Source: Mytilus californianus (taxonomy: Eukaryota > Mollusca > Bivalvia > Mytilida > Mytilidae). Taken from it: a DNA stretch of 64,000 nt. Position 1 is the stretch's first letter. Each line of letters opens with the position of its first letter. A model generated the notes under the pieces. It did no database searches and had not been told where the DNA came from. It worked only from the letters and a program-made list of their open reading frames with translations. Of the stretch, positions 1-11,420 are shown piece after piece. The position numbers were made by a program, and so were the translations under genes. Location: the NCBI RefSeq assembly GCF_021869535.1, contig NW_026262668.1, forward strand, positions 139,797,635-139,861,634. The letters are read 5' to 3'.

Positions 1-600
1 TTGGGTCACCCGTAATGGACTAAAAAAAATATAGCTAAGGAATGAAACTTTGTAATGTCTGTACAGCGTGATTGTGCAAACATTATACAAACCACTTGAC
101 TAACAGAGACCATAAGGTATGTCTTTTATTGGTCCATACATTGCCTAATTTGTATGGTTTAATGGACAGATAGTGCATAAAATGCCAGAAGCGAGCAGGT
201 GTACGATATTGAAGTTTTCGATCTTTCCTGCCCTTGAAAAGAGCAAGAAAACATTAAATATGTTAAAAAATTAAAAAACAAAATAATATATATATATAGA
301 AACAGGGGTCTATTCCATGGCTTCCAAAACAGTCATATATTCCGGACATTTATAAATTTACCGGACATTGTCCGTCTGGGAATAGCATGAAACGGTCATC
401 TACTTTTAATTTTCAAGGCTTCCTTAAGAGACGGTCATTTTAACATAATTCAAAATTGGAAGTTCGATCTTTTTGACCCGACATTTTGCCTTAAACAGCC
501 ACACATTTCCGGTCATAAATTTATTTTTAAACAATTAATTTGTGTTTATTTGTTATTGTCAGTCAAATAAAATATTATTATCCAACATGGTATATGTTGA
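1..600. other. Intergenic, no gene seen
   Basis: I see no open frame, RNA gene or clear repeat here. There is a short AT dinucleotide run near 285-298 and otherwise AT-rich unique-looking sequence. Confidence 0.5.
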
Positions 601-609
601 CAACCTCCC

Positions 610-870
610 CTTCATGAGACAAAATTTCATGAAAATCTGTATATGAAATATTGTCTCAATACACACAAAATATAACCTTTCTTTAACAGGACAAAATTTC
701 ATAGTATTCATGTGTGAAATTTTGTCTAGATACAGACAAAATTTCACAATGTAAATGTGTCCTTCCCTGGACATTTTTTCATAGATGAGGACAATTATTT
801 CATGATACATAGTCATGAAATATTGCCTTGGGGGCAATATTTCATAGGACAATATTTTGCTTTACATATA
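610..870. repeat. Cluster of short hairpins sharing one stem
   Basis: Several inverted repeats follow each other. GACAAAATTTCA at about 690-701 pairs with TGAAATTTTGTC at about 714-726. GAGACAAAATTTCAT near 616-630 pairs with ATGAAATATTGTCTC near 643-657. A third pairing joins CATGAAATATTGCC and GGGCAATATTTCAT at about 813-845. The stem words are versions of the same sequence, so this looks like a degenerate family of palindromic units. Coding potential on either strand is not convincing. Confidence 0.6.
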
Positions 871-879
871 CAGGAGGGT

Positions 880-1170
880 CGTAATAGGGGTACCTTCATG
901 ACGAATAACGGTAAAAATTCTTGCCAAATGATGTTAACGGTAATTTTTGGTGCATGACGATAAAATGTACACTTTCTTTTAAACGATAAAAAATTCGACT
1001 GATTTTGACGAATCATGTTCATTTTTTTCCAAAAATATAACGATAATTATTTGGGACCCCTGACGAATCACGATAAGGATATTTTGACGAATCACGGTAA
1101 AATTTTAACCAATTTGACGCTAACGGTAGCCGAAAATGACCGTTTTACGCCTGACGGTAAAGGGCATTAC
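880..1170. repeat. Degenerate short-motif repeat rich in GACGAAT and ACGGTAA
   Basis: The words GACGAATCA, ACGGTAA and TAACGGTA recur at irregular spacing (for example 899-912, 1004-1016, 1061-1100 and 1122-1160). This suggests a dispersed element with internal low-order repeats. It has no coding content. Confidence 0.4.
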
Positions 1171-2097
1171 TAACTATCCTCAAATAAGCTCAAACAGTTA
1201 TAATTTACTGCACCTGTTTGAAGCTTGACAGACTTGATACACATGATACAAAATAAGCTTTATTCAAAGTCTGCCTGGCTTACAATACTTAAACACAACT
1301 CAAATGAGCTTTTAACCAACTGAACAAGACATAACGGTATTTTGATTCGCTTGATTGAATATTATTGACAGATCAGGGTTTCTAAATAGAAGTAAGACAT
1401 TATCTTATCAATTTTCACCAACGAAAAAACATATTGGTAATTTTTTCTCGTTTCCTGTAAATTAATATTTGTCAGTCTATACAGCGGTTATCGTTTAAAA
1501 GTTCGAAATCAAAGAAAATTGTCAACAAACATACCTGATTTTACCTGCAAAATCAATCACCTGCAGACATTTTCGTAACCTACTAGGATCCAATCAAACA
1601 TTCTGTTGCAAAACTTTAATAACCAATTAAAATTAACCTTTCTAAACCAGCTGACAGGAAGCACAGACTGGTATAAAATACTTATTACCGTATACAGGAA
1701 ACAGATCGTCAAAACGGAAGGAACGAAAAACTATTATGCAGGAAATTGTTATAAATGTCAGACGAGAACATCTGTAATTCGTTAAAAAAGGTGAAAATAA
1801 TGTAAAACGTTTTGTGTACCAAAATTGTAATGGAATAATGTTAATCGTTCTAGAAAAAATGCCACGCCCACCTTTTCTGTACTTTCATTTTCACTTTAAT
1901 CTGACCTAATTCAATTTATTTTTGAGGAACATGGATTTTTTTTTTATAAAACCATTTTTTTTAAACTTTTTTTTTTCCTCATCAAAATCATATGGAGAAG
2001 GTGGGCAGTCATAATTGCATAAAAAATTCAGTAAACCTAACCCTGGTCATTTGAATTCAAATGGTTTAAAAAGTTCAATTGCTAAATTTTAAACTTA
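1171..2097. other. Upstream region of the BTB gene, no coding signal
   Basis: No convincing gene. Positions about 1240-1330 (AATAAGCTTTATTCAAAGTC and a following AATGAGCTTTTA) resemble 13625-13710, so this is probably a fragment of a dispersed repeat. Promoter and 5' untranslated exons of the downstream gene may lie here, but I cannot place them. Confidence 0.4.
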
Positions 2098-2114
2098 ATT
2101 TCTTTTTTTTTCAG
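2098..2114 (+). promoter_or_regulatory. Probable 3' splice site just before the BTB gene start codon
   Basis: A pyrimidine run (TTTCTTTTTTTTTCAG) ends at 2114, seven bases upstream of the ATG at 2122. This suggests the gene has at least one upstream non-coding exon and that the entire coding sequence lies in the next exon. Confidence 0.55.
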
Positions 2115-2121
2115 TTTAAAA

Positions 2122-3684
2122 ATGTTTAGATGTCCATCGATTTCTATTCAAAAAAGAATTTTGGACAAAATAGACAAAGTCAATGCAACCGATCAGTGGA
2201 TGTATGGTGTTTCCAAACAATGGATGGAAGAATTCAGAAAACAGTTTGAGAACATGACTGATACTGTAACCATTTCTAATGAATTGACTTGTTCACCTCT
2301 AAAGTCTGATTTGGAAGTAGAAAAAAATGTGTTTTTGTCAGAGAAATGGTGGAAAATATTGGTCACATGGTATGGTATTGAAAAGGAATGTAGTATAATA
2401 AGGCATCCAGTGTTCTCATCTTACATGACAATAATACATGGTAGCATTCAACATTCAGTACTAAGTAAAAAGGAAGTGGATTATATAGAAATTTCTACTT
2501 GTATGTTTTCAAATATTGACGACAAATCATCCTATAGGTCAGTTACTTTGTATGCTTGGGACAGTTTTGAATATTTAGAAAATCAGTTAAGAAAAAGATT
2601 GGCTTTTTCATCAAAGGTAAAAGGTCGTTTATGGTTAATTGTGCAAGAAAATGGGAATGAAATTGTATTTGATAATCTTGACAAAGTCTCAGTATCAGTT
2701 GTTGCCAAATTGTCAGAATATCTCACTTGGCTGTCTGAATTCCTGTCCAAGAGAGACCAGCAGACACTTTCAAGAAGTAATGGAACAATAGATCCATTCC
2801 TATTTGCAGAAAGGAAGGTTCAAATTATTGTTGCCATAGAACCTTTATCTTTCGATTTATATCACAGTAAAAAAGATGCTGATGGTTGGATACAGTATGA
2901 TGTAGACTTGGGAGGAGAGTGTGAGAGTATTGTTACCTTGGCAACAATCAACAATCACTGGGATGAAATTTTCACCAATTGCCTTGATGAACTCACAAGG
3001 GAGGTAACTGATATAACCTTGGACAAACGTGCAACTCTTATTAATACAGCGAAGGATATTGTAAATGAAAAGCTTTCACAGACAAATATAATCCAGGTGG
3101 AAATGGAAAATAAGATAAAGCAGTCAGATGAGAAAGACAAACTTCTGATGAAAAAAGAACGAGAAATCAAGGGAAGAGAAGATGAATTGAAACAAAAACT
3201 AGTACAGTATAAAGATGGCTTAGATTCATTCATGAAAGAAAAGTGTCGTCTTGAATTAGAGTGGAAAAAAGTACAAGAACAAAACATTATAACTGACTCT
3301 CAAATCATACTTAATATAGGAGGAGAAAAGTTTACAACTTCCTTGACAACTTTAACTAATGTACAAGACTCTGTCTTTGTTCATTTATTTTGTGGGACCT
3401 ATATTGCAAAGCCTGGCAAAGATGGCAGCTATTTTTTCGACAGGGATGGAACTCATTTTCGTCATATTCTAAACTACCTTAGAAATGGTCCAAAAGCAAT
3501 TGCAAGCATTCCTGATGAAGAAAGTGTTCTTGAGGAAACTTTGAGTGATGCAAAATATTACATCTTACCAGAGCTGGAAGCTTTGATAAAACAAAAACTT
3601 GATAATTTGAGTGTAAAGTCTGTAGCCATTGGTGACATGGAAATCATATCTTATCCTTCATTTTCTTCTTACTCCTCTAAATAA
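2122..3684 (+). CDS. DUSP-like / coiled-coil / KCTD-type BTB domain protein
   Basis: An uninterrupted 520-codon frame. Residues about 22-115 resemble the DUSP fold of ubiquitin-specific proteases: tryptophans at W26 and W34, then EKWWKILVTWYGI at 74-86. Residues about 140-200 (LENQLRKRL, KGRLWLIV) could be the ubiquitin-like domain that follows DUSP in USP4/15 proteins, which is weaker. Residues about 303-392 are a charged heptad-like coiled coil. Residues 395-485 are a clear T1/BTB domain of the potassium-channel/KCTD type, with ILNIGGEKF, FFDRDGTHFRHILNYLRNG and a tail to YYILPELEAL. KCTD BTBs oligomerise and often recruit cullin-3, so a ubiquitin-related adaptor role is plausible inference. 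No protease catalytic domain or membrane segment is present. The start at 2122 is the first ATG after a splice acceptor. BTB is sure; DUSP is moderate. Confidence 0.85.
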   Translation: MFRCPSISIQKRILDKIDKVNATDQWMYGVSKQWMEEFRKQFENMTDTVTISNELTCSPLKSDLEVEKNVFLSEKWWKILVTWYGIEKECSIIRHPVFSSYMTIIHGSIQHSVLSKKEVDYIEISTCMFSNIDDKSSYRSVTLYAWDSFEYLENQLRKRLAFSSKVKGRLWLIVQENGNEIVFDNLDKVSVSVVAKLSEYLTWLSEFLSKRDQQTLSRSNGTIDPFLFAERKVQIIVAIEPLSFDLYHSKKDADGWIQYDVDLGGECESIVTLATINNHWDEIFTNCLDELTREVTDITLDKRATLINTAKDIVNEKLSQTNIIQVEMENKIKQSDEKDKLLMKKEREIKGREDELKQKLVQYKDGLDSFMKEKCRLELEWKKVQEQNIITDSQIILNIGGEKFTTSLTTLTNVQDSVFVHLFCGTYIAKPGKDGSYFFDRDGTHFRHILNYLRNGPKAIASIPDEESVLEETLSDAKYYILPELEALIKQKLDNLSVKSVAIGDMEIISYPSFSSYSSK

Positions 3685-3774
3685 GCATTAGAAAATTAAA
3701 ATTCAAGACTTTGAAATCATAAATTTTTTTGATAAAATTCATTTACTAGCAAATAATTACCTAGTTGGTACATC

Positions 3775-6690
3775 TGATACTACACTATTGACTTTAAACA
3801 TTAATCCGATATTTAACATCTATTTGCTGCACTATTGAATAAAAACAATTACTCTATTTGGTACAACTGCTCATTACAGTATTGGCTTTAAACAAATACT
3901 CTAGTTGGTACATCTGTTCATTGGACTATTGGCTTTAAACAATTACCCTAGTTGGTACAACTGTTTATTACACTATTGACTTTAAACAATTACCCTAGTT
4001 GGTACAACTGTGTATTACACTATTGGCTTTAAACAATTACCATAGTTGGAACAACTGTTTATTACACTATTGGCTTTAAACAATTACCCTAGTTGGTACA
4101 ACTGTTTATTACACTATTGACTTTAAACAATTACCCTAGTTGGTACAACTGTTTATTACACTATTGACTTTAAACAATTACCATAGTTGGTACAACTGTT
4201 CATTGGACTATTGGCTTTAAACAATTACCCTAGTTGGTACAACTGTTTATTACACTATTGACTTTAAACAATTACCCTAGTTGGTACAACTGTGTATTAC
4301 ACTATTGGCTTTAAACAATTACCATAGTTGGAACAACTGTTTATTACACTATTGGCTTTAAACAATTACCCTAGTTGGTACATCTGTTTATTACACTATT
4401 GGCTTTAAACAATTACCCTAGTTGTTACATCTGTTTATTACACTATTGACTTTAAACAATTACCCTAGTTGGTACAACTGTTTATTACACTATTGACTTT
4501 AAACAATTACCCTAGTTGGTACAACTGTTTATTACACTATTGACTTTAAACAATTACCCTAGATGGTACAACTGTTTATTACACTATTGGCTTTAAACAA
4601 TTACCCTAGTTGGTACATCTGTTTATTACACTATTGGCTTTAAACAATTACCCTAGTTGTTACATCTGTTTATTACACTATTGACTTTAAACAATTACCC
4701 TAGTTGGTACAACTGTTTATTACACTATTGACTTTAAACAATTACCCTAGATGGTACAACTGTTTATTACACTATTGACTTTAAACAATTACCCTAGTTG
4801 GTACAACTGTTTATTACACAATTGGCTTTAAACAATTACCCTAGTTGGTACAACTGTTCATTACAGTATTGGCGTTAAACAATTACCCTAGTTGGTACAA
4901 CTGTTTATAATGCTAGTGACTTTAAACAATTACCCTAGTTGGTACAACTGTTTATTATGCTATTGGCATTAAACAATTACCCTAGTTGGTACAACTGTTT
5001 ATTGGACTATTGGCTTTAAACAATTACCCTAGTTGGTACAACTGTTTATTACACTATTGGATTTAAACAATTACCCTAGTTGGTACAACTGTTCATTGGA
5101 CTATTGGCTTTAATCAATTACCCTAGTTGGTACAACTGTTCATTGGACTATTGACTTTAAACAATTACCCTAGTTGGTACAACTGTTTATTGGACTATTG
5201 GCTTTAAACAATTACCATAGGTGGTACATCTGTTTATTACACTATTGGCTTTAAACAATTACCCTATTTGGTACAACTGTTCATTGGACTATTGGCTTTA
5301 AACAATTACCCTAGTTGGTACAACTGTTCATTGGACTATTGGCTTTAAACAATTACCCTAGTTGTTACATCTGTTCATTGGACTATTGGCTTTAAACAAT
5401 TAACCTAGTTGGTACATCTGTTCATTGGACTATTGACTTTAAACAATTACCCTAGTTGGTACAACTGTTCATTGCGAATCATTGGACTATTGGCTTTAAA
5501 CAATTACCCTAGTTGGTACATCTGTTCATTACACTATTGACTTTAAACAATTTATCGAATTTGGTACAACTGTTCATTGGACTATTGACTTTTAACAATT
5601 ACCCTAGTTGGTACAACTGTTCATTGGACTATTTGCTTTAAACAATTACCCTAGTTGGTACAACTGTTCATTACACTATTGGCTTAAAACAATTACCCTA
5701 GTTGGTACAGCTGTTCATTGGACTATTGGCTTTAAACAATTACCCTAGTTGGTACAATTGTTCATTGGACTATTGGCTTTAAACAATTACCATAGTTGGT
5801 ACATCTGTTTATTACACTATTGGCTTTAAACAATTACTCGAAATTTGGTACAACTGTTCATTACACTATTGACTTTAAACAATAACCATAGTTGGTAAAA
5901 CTGTTTATTACACTCTTGGCATTAAACAATTACCCTTGTTGGTACAACTGTTCATTGGACTATTGGCTTTAAACAATTACCCTAGTTGGTACAACTGTTT
6001 ATTGGACTATTGGCTTTAAACAATTACCCTAGTTGGTACATCTGTTCATTGGACTATTGGCTTTAAACAATTACCCTAGTTGGTACATCTGTTCATTGGA
6101 CTATTGACTTTAAACAATTACCCTAGTTGGTACAACTCTTCATTGCGAATCATTGGACTATTGGCTTTAAACAATTACCCTAGTTGGTACATCTGTTTAT
6201 TACACTATTGACTTTAAACAATTTCTCGAATTTGGTACAACTGTTCATTGGACTATTGACTTTTAACAATTACCCTAGTTGGTACAACTGTTCATTGGAC
6301 TATTGGCTTTAAACAATTACCCTATTTGGTACAACTGTTCATTACACTATTGGCTTTAAACAATTACCCTAGTTGGAACAACTGTTCATTGGACTATTGG
6401 CTTTAAACAATGACCCTAGTTGGTACAATTGTTCATTGGACTATTGGCTTTAAACAATTACCATAGTTGGTACATCTGTTTATTACACTATTGGCTTTAA
6501 ACAATTACTCGAATTTGGTACAACTGTTCATTACAGTATTGACTTTGAACAATTGCTCGAATTTGGTAAATCTGTACATTATACTATTGACTTACAAATT
6601 ATCGTAGTTGATGCATCTATTCAATGAACTATTGGCTTTACACAATTAGTGATTAACTTAGTTTGTACATCTGTTCATTGGACTATTGAC
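3775..6690. repeat. 48-bp tandem array, about 60 copies
   Basis: The unit begins GACTTTAAACAATTACCC, continues TAGTTGGTACAACTG and ends TTTATTACACTATTG. Variants are limited to a few sites: TTTATTACA or TTCATTGGA, GGC or GAC, and AACTG or ATCTG. Outer units are more diverged. A higher-order duplication is visible: a rare unit containing ATTGCGAATC occurs at 5471 and again at 6142, with matching neighbours that include the rare CGAATTTGG variant. This indicates a block copy of about 671 bp (14 units). The array abuts the 3' UTR of the BTB gene. Confidence 0.95.
3838..3843 (+). promoter_or_regulatory. Candidate polyadenylation signal AATAAA of the BTB gene
   Basis: AATAAA lies about 155 bases after the stop codon at 3684. 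It falls inside the first, degenerate unit of the 48-bp array: ATTGAATAAAAACAATTACTC stands where later units read ATTGGCTTTAAACAATTACCC. Confidence 0.5.
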
Positions 6691-6699
6691 TTCATTTTT

Positions 6700-6880
6700 T
6701 ACTGACAATCGATGTCAATACCAAGCAAATGGACAGTTTTTTTTTATCTGACAATCGATGTCAATACCAAGCAAATGGACAGTGTTTTACCTGACAATCG
6801 ATGTCAATAACAAGCAAATGGACAGTTTTTTTAAATTAAAAATCGATGACAATACCAGTCAATTTGACAGCTATTTTAGT
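6700..6880. repeat. Short tandem repeat, about 53 bp, four copies
   Basis: The unit TGACAATCGATGTCAATACC followed by AAGCAAATGGACAGT and a T-run is repeated near 6702, 6758, 6790 and 6838; the last copy is diverged. It lies between the 48-bp array and the retroelement. Confidence 0.8.
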
Positions 6881-7059
6881 ATACGAACATGGATAGTAGG
6901 CCTATACTACCTGTACCACTGCTTATAAACACATAAATTCAACTGCCGCTAATCGAAATTCACCTTCTAAATTTAGCACATTTCACAATTGTGTTAAAGG
7001 AGGCAATGCCTCTGCAGCTAGATTGTTCAACAAAAACGAACATGGATATCCACAAATAT

Positions 7060-7620
7060 TCCCGTGCAATGCCAGAAAATGACAAACCTGCTCCAGATTA
7101 TCTTCAGATAATACCGTTTGGTCATCAGTGAACGGAAGAACTTATTCTGTCTCCTTTCCAATGACATTACTCGAAAAACCCAAAGTTTCATATATCTTGT
7201 AACATGAACAAAACCGAAATGTAGTATTCAATATGTAGGGCAAACTGGACGTGAATTTTTCATACGAACACAGGAAAATCTATAACGCTTCCGTAGACCT
7301 AAGAAATTCAAAAGTTTAATTTACATTAGATAAACACAAATACAATATGAATTAAATTTATAAAATACCAACCACTTCATACCGTCCATAAACATCCAGG
7401 ACAATCATATAAACAGTTTGAAGATTATCGTAAAATTTGCAAACTTTCTTGGATTAAACGACTCCAGACAGCGTATCCCCTAGGTCTAAATGCAATATCA
7501 TGGGCCAAGGGAACATATCTAAAAATTCCTCTATTGATATCATGACTATTGTTGATAAAAGACAACGCAATCATAGGTCTCATGGCAATCGCATTAACCA
7601 CAATCAACGAAATAAACATC
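7060..7620 (+). pseudogene. GIY-YIG endonuclease segment of the retroelement (broken)
   Basis: In one frame 7220-7258 reads CSIQYVGQTGREF, matching the (G/Q)IYVGQT core of GIY-YIG domains found in Penelope-like elements. Just upstream, 7062-7091 reads PCNARK-stop-QTCS. It looks like a cysteine-rich knuckle (C-x4-C-x2-C) in which the middle Cys codon became TGA at 7080-7082. Downstream, KLSWIKRLQTAYPLGLN (around 7440-7495) and KRQRNHRSHGNR (around 7558-7595) are typical linker words, separated by frameshifts and in-frame stops. No intact protein can be made. Confidence 0.65.
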
Positions 7621-8407
7621 GTTCTATTTTTACACTTGATAATTTTTTTTATCTATATTTAAAAACAATTGTAGACATCAATTATTATGCCAATTGGTAA
7701 ATTACATAATATTTATAACGAGTGTGATACAATATCGTTTTTAAGTCTAAAATATGAATGTACACGTATTATCATAGCTTTTTGTAACAATAGACTGTTC
7801 ACTCAAATTGACAAACCTGAAGATCATAAAAAGTATTTTCTAAAAGAAAAATACATTTATAGAGGTATTGATTTTATTAATTTGTCTAGTACTTTTCATA
7901 ACTCTACCGTTCAAAACTTAATACCTCCATATTTTGATAACATTGAGACGCCTATAATTTCTTATATACGTAAAAAAAACCACAGAAGTTTAATTTTTAA
8001 TTTTACGTCAGTTACATCTAAACGTTAGAAAAGAAAATAATGCTCCTTCAACACGAGACTGTGAAACATCGAAGTTTAGGTATGATCCCTATGACCATGT
8101 AATTACAGGGAACCTCAACATCGTTAAATACCGAGAGGTTATAAACTTTCAGAAAAAAAGACCAAAATATCGTCCACCGTGGAAAATAAATTGGAAGAGT
8201 GTCGTCAGGTTATTAAAGATGCTCTGTCATCCTGTATTGTAAAAAATGGTGTAAACGGGAGAAATCTGACAAAAAGTCACTTGATTCCTATTTAAATAAA
8301 TGTCTGAATATTGTTGATATTCGCATATCACATTTCGAAAATAATTTAGAAATAAATAAAAGAGTAAGTAATACGCCCATTTCTAGTATTAAAACCAAAT
8401 TCAAGTA

Positions 8408-9910
8408 ATCGAAAAGCGTTTTGTGTTTGTACGGGCAGACAAAGCAGCCAATTTGTGTTTGTACGGGCAGACAAAGCAGCCAACAATGTGGTGGTGGTAT
8501 GACGTAAATACTACACGGAAATCCTTAAGAATGAAATTATACATTCAACTACATTCAAGGCCGTACGCTCCATGCATAGAGAATCATAAAGTAAATAATC
8601 ATGGCACTACCACAGCTCAACTTAAGGCCTACTCTGAACATTTGAAGGTCCCCACTATGTATTGGTTACCTAAACTACACAAAAAACTAGTAAAGTATCG
8701 TTTCATCTCGGCCTCTAGTAAGTGTTCTACTACTAATCTTTCTGTGCTTTTAACGAGTACCTTAACTACTATCAAATAACTTATCATTAATTTTTGTAAT
8801 AAAACATATGAAAATATTGGAATTAACCATTTTTGGAGTGTAAAAAATTCTTTGGATGTTTTAGATGCTTCTTATGGTCCTTTTGGTTCGTTTGACAGTT
8901 TTGACTTTTCAACTCTTTATACTACACTTCCACACAATCTTATCAAACAAAAATTTTCCTATTTAATTAAATGGTTGTTTGATAAATCTGATTGCAAATT
9001 TATTTGCTGCAACTCATATAAAGCCTTTCTCTTAAATGAGAAAGGTAAGTATGCTAAATATACTTACTGGAGGTGTGATGAGATGATTAAAGTCGTAAAT
9101 TTTCTCCTTGGCAACATTTATGTCCGTCTCGGCAATAAAGTTTATCGACAGGTTGTAGGTATTCCTATGGGCACCATTTGTGCCCCTTCAATGGCAGACT
9201 TGTTCCTATACTGTTATGAATCGCAGTTTATGGCCAAACTCAGTAAAGAACCGTCTAAATTCCATTTAATTGATAACTTCAACAACAATTACCGTTATCT
9301 TGATATTTTTTCGTTAAATAATCAAGAATTCTGTAAATATACTGCTGAAATTTACCCAAAGGAACTTACTTTAAATAAATCAAATAATAATAGCAATAAC
9401 TGTCCTTTCCTAGATTTAGATATTTCAGTGTTACACCAGAAACTCTACACAAAAGCTTACGACTAATAGGGATGATTTTTCTTTCCCTATTGTTAATTTT
9501 CCGTTTTTTTGACGGTGAATGTTCTTCTGGTACCGTCTTACGGTGTTTATATATCCCAACACGTTCGCTATGCCCGTGTCTGTAGTGACGTTTGGATTCC
9601 AATGAGCGTAATCTATGTATTGCTAGTAAATTATTAAGTCAGGGATTTCGTTACCACAAATTACTTAAAAACCTTTACTAAATTCTTCCATAGATACACA
9701 GATTTGGTTTGCAAGTTTGGCTGTACCTCTAGAAAACTTATTTCAAACGGAAAATAGCACATCCTAAATTTTACGGTGATGTTGTTAACCGAGCCCGGAA
9801 ATTTAGATACGATCCGGGTGAACTTATCAATCCTATAAATAAACTTATTCTAAAAGCCTACCAATTCAACACTGTAATTAAATCTTTGAATATTGTTTTA
9901 TTGGTATAAA
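8408..9910 (+). pseudogene. Reverse transcriptase of the Penelope-like element (inactivated)
   Basis: Frame 8423-8779 holds the RT start (HFKVPTMYWLPKLHK-like segment, 8640-8690), which is preceded by a short local duplication (TTTGTGTTTGTACGGGCAGA twice, 8420-8480). Frame 8852-9466 carries motif A (FDFSTLYTTLP, near 8900-8935), motif B (GIPMGTICAPSMADL, 9158-9202) and motif C at 9296-9307. Motif C reads YLDI where the family has YLDD, as if one GAT codon (3 bp) was lost, removing a catalytic aspartate. After 9466 two stop codons and a +1 shift follow, and the C-terminal region continues (DDFSFPIVNFPF, 9469-9505; GFRYHKLLK-like words near 9640) to about 9910. Confidence 0.8.
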
Positions 9911-10983
9911 TATTGATTTTGTTATCAGTAAATTAAAACCATACTAAATATTATTGTTATACACATATGTACTTTCATGGTACTACAATCTGTCGATACC
10001 TATATTTTGGCATTGCACAAGGTCATGTTTTTCCCTGTTAATGACGCGTCTTTACACTAAATCCATTGGATGTTGGATGTGTACTGATTGATTTTTTAGT
10101 CTTAGATACATGATTTTTTATTACTAGTAGTTGTTATTGGCTTTGTACTAGCCGTCAGTTGCTGCGAGTACTCTCAGATCTGTACTTGGTGTCTTTTTGT
10201 TTTTAGGGATGAGGGATGGATAAATACCCTGCAACGTCCGGTCTGTGTTTTTGTTTGATGTTTTTCTCCTTTGTATTGAACTGGTGAGTTGAGCCTTTTT
10301 CAACTGATTTTTTTTAGTTTGTTTTATGTTGTGCTGTTACACCACTGTCCCAGGTTAGGGGGAGGATTGAGCGCTCACAATCATGTTTAACCCCGCCACA
10401 TTCTTTATGTGCCTGTCCCAAGTCAGAAGATGTTGGTTCATGTCTGTCATATTTGTTTTTCGTAAATTGTTTTGTTGTAAATTAGGCCTTTAGTTTTCTC
10501 AATTGAATTGGTTCATATTTTTAATGTCGGGGCCTTTTTTAACCGACTATACGGTATGGGTTTTTTTTCATTGTTGAAGGCCGTACGGTTGCCTATAATT
10601 GCTTACATCCACTTCATTTGAACTTTGGTGGATAGTTGTCTCATTGGCAATCATGCCACATCTCCTTATTTTGACATATTTAATCTGGTTACCATCGTTA
10701 ATTAGACAGGAAAAACGAAAAAAATATCAAATATTACAATGATTAAAGAAATATATATCAGCGAACTATTATTATACTACGCAATACACAGTAGAATATA
10801 GGCAGTATATGTACACAAACCCACCACCGAAAGAATGGAATGCACAGGTTTCTACAATTAAAAGGTCTTCATTTTGCTAAAAGTATATCCAATCACAGCA
10901 ACATTCCTTCAATATAAAAAGTCATTTTTTGCTTTAATAAAATGTAGAGCTTTTTATTTCTAATTTCCTCTGTATACATACAA

Positions 10984-11420
10984 GGGGCCTCGGTGGCCGA
11001 GAGGTCTAAGTAGTTTTTGACTTTTTCAAATAACCAATCTTTTCTTTTTGTATTCTGTGTAAAATTTCAAAACAATAATGGTAGAATGGGCTGAATGGTA
11101 GTTGTGTGAATGAGTTAGCCTAATAGTATCGGGACTATATGTTTTCCATAATATATTGTAGAATATTGTAGATAATAATATGACCAATGAAATTTACTCA
11201 AGAAAAACCTTATCACTAATTAACTTGTCAACACTCAATCTAATTAGATTGGTCAACACTGAGGATGCGAGTCCGAACCCCGCAAGTGGCATGTGTGCTC
11301 GACTCCAATATTAATTGACAAGGATTGTCAGTTTTCCTACCGGAGGTCGGTGGTTTTCTCCTGACACGCCACGAAATAGCCAATAGTACTGAAAGTGGCG
11401 TTAAACCCGTATTCAATCTG
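10984..11420 (+). mobile_element. tRNA-derived SINE copy, split by an insertion
   Basis: The head GGGGCCTCGGTGGCCGAGAG (A-box region) at 10984 is followed by about 210 bp of unrelated sequence. The SINE then resumes near 11230 with GGTCAACACTGAGG, a B-box-like GCGAGTCCGAACCCC at 11268-11282, the shared core CTCGACTCCAATATTAATTG and the tail AAAGTGGCGTTAAA. It aligns with the intact copy at 58785-59044, apart from the interruption. Confidence 0.7.

Larger units (their letters stand above)
6960..10690 (+). mobile_element. Decayed Penelope-like retroelement with GIY-YIG upstream of RT
   Basis: Broken coding sequence runs in one direction from about 7060 to 9910. A GIY-YIG endonuclease segment comes first, a linker of about 1.2 kb follows, then a reverse transcriptase and a C-terminal extension. 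A non-coding tail follows to about 10690, ending with TGGATAGTTGTCTCATTGGC and CACATCTCCTTATTTT. The linker keeps recognisable coding patches in shifting frames, such as RSHGNR near 7578, TPIISYIRKKNHRS near 7950 and HVITGNLNIV near 8095. This argues for one element rather than two abutting fragments. The order matches the Penelope-like clade with permuted domains (Naiad type) that is known to be common in invertebrates. Stops, frameshifts and a damaged catalytic motif show it is inactive. Confidence 0.75.
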
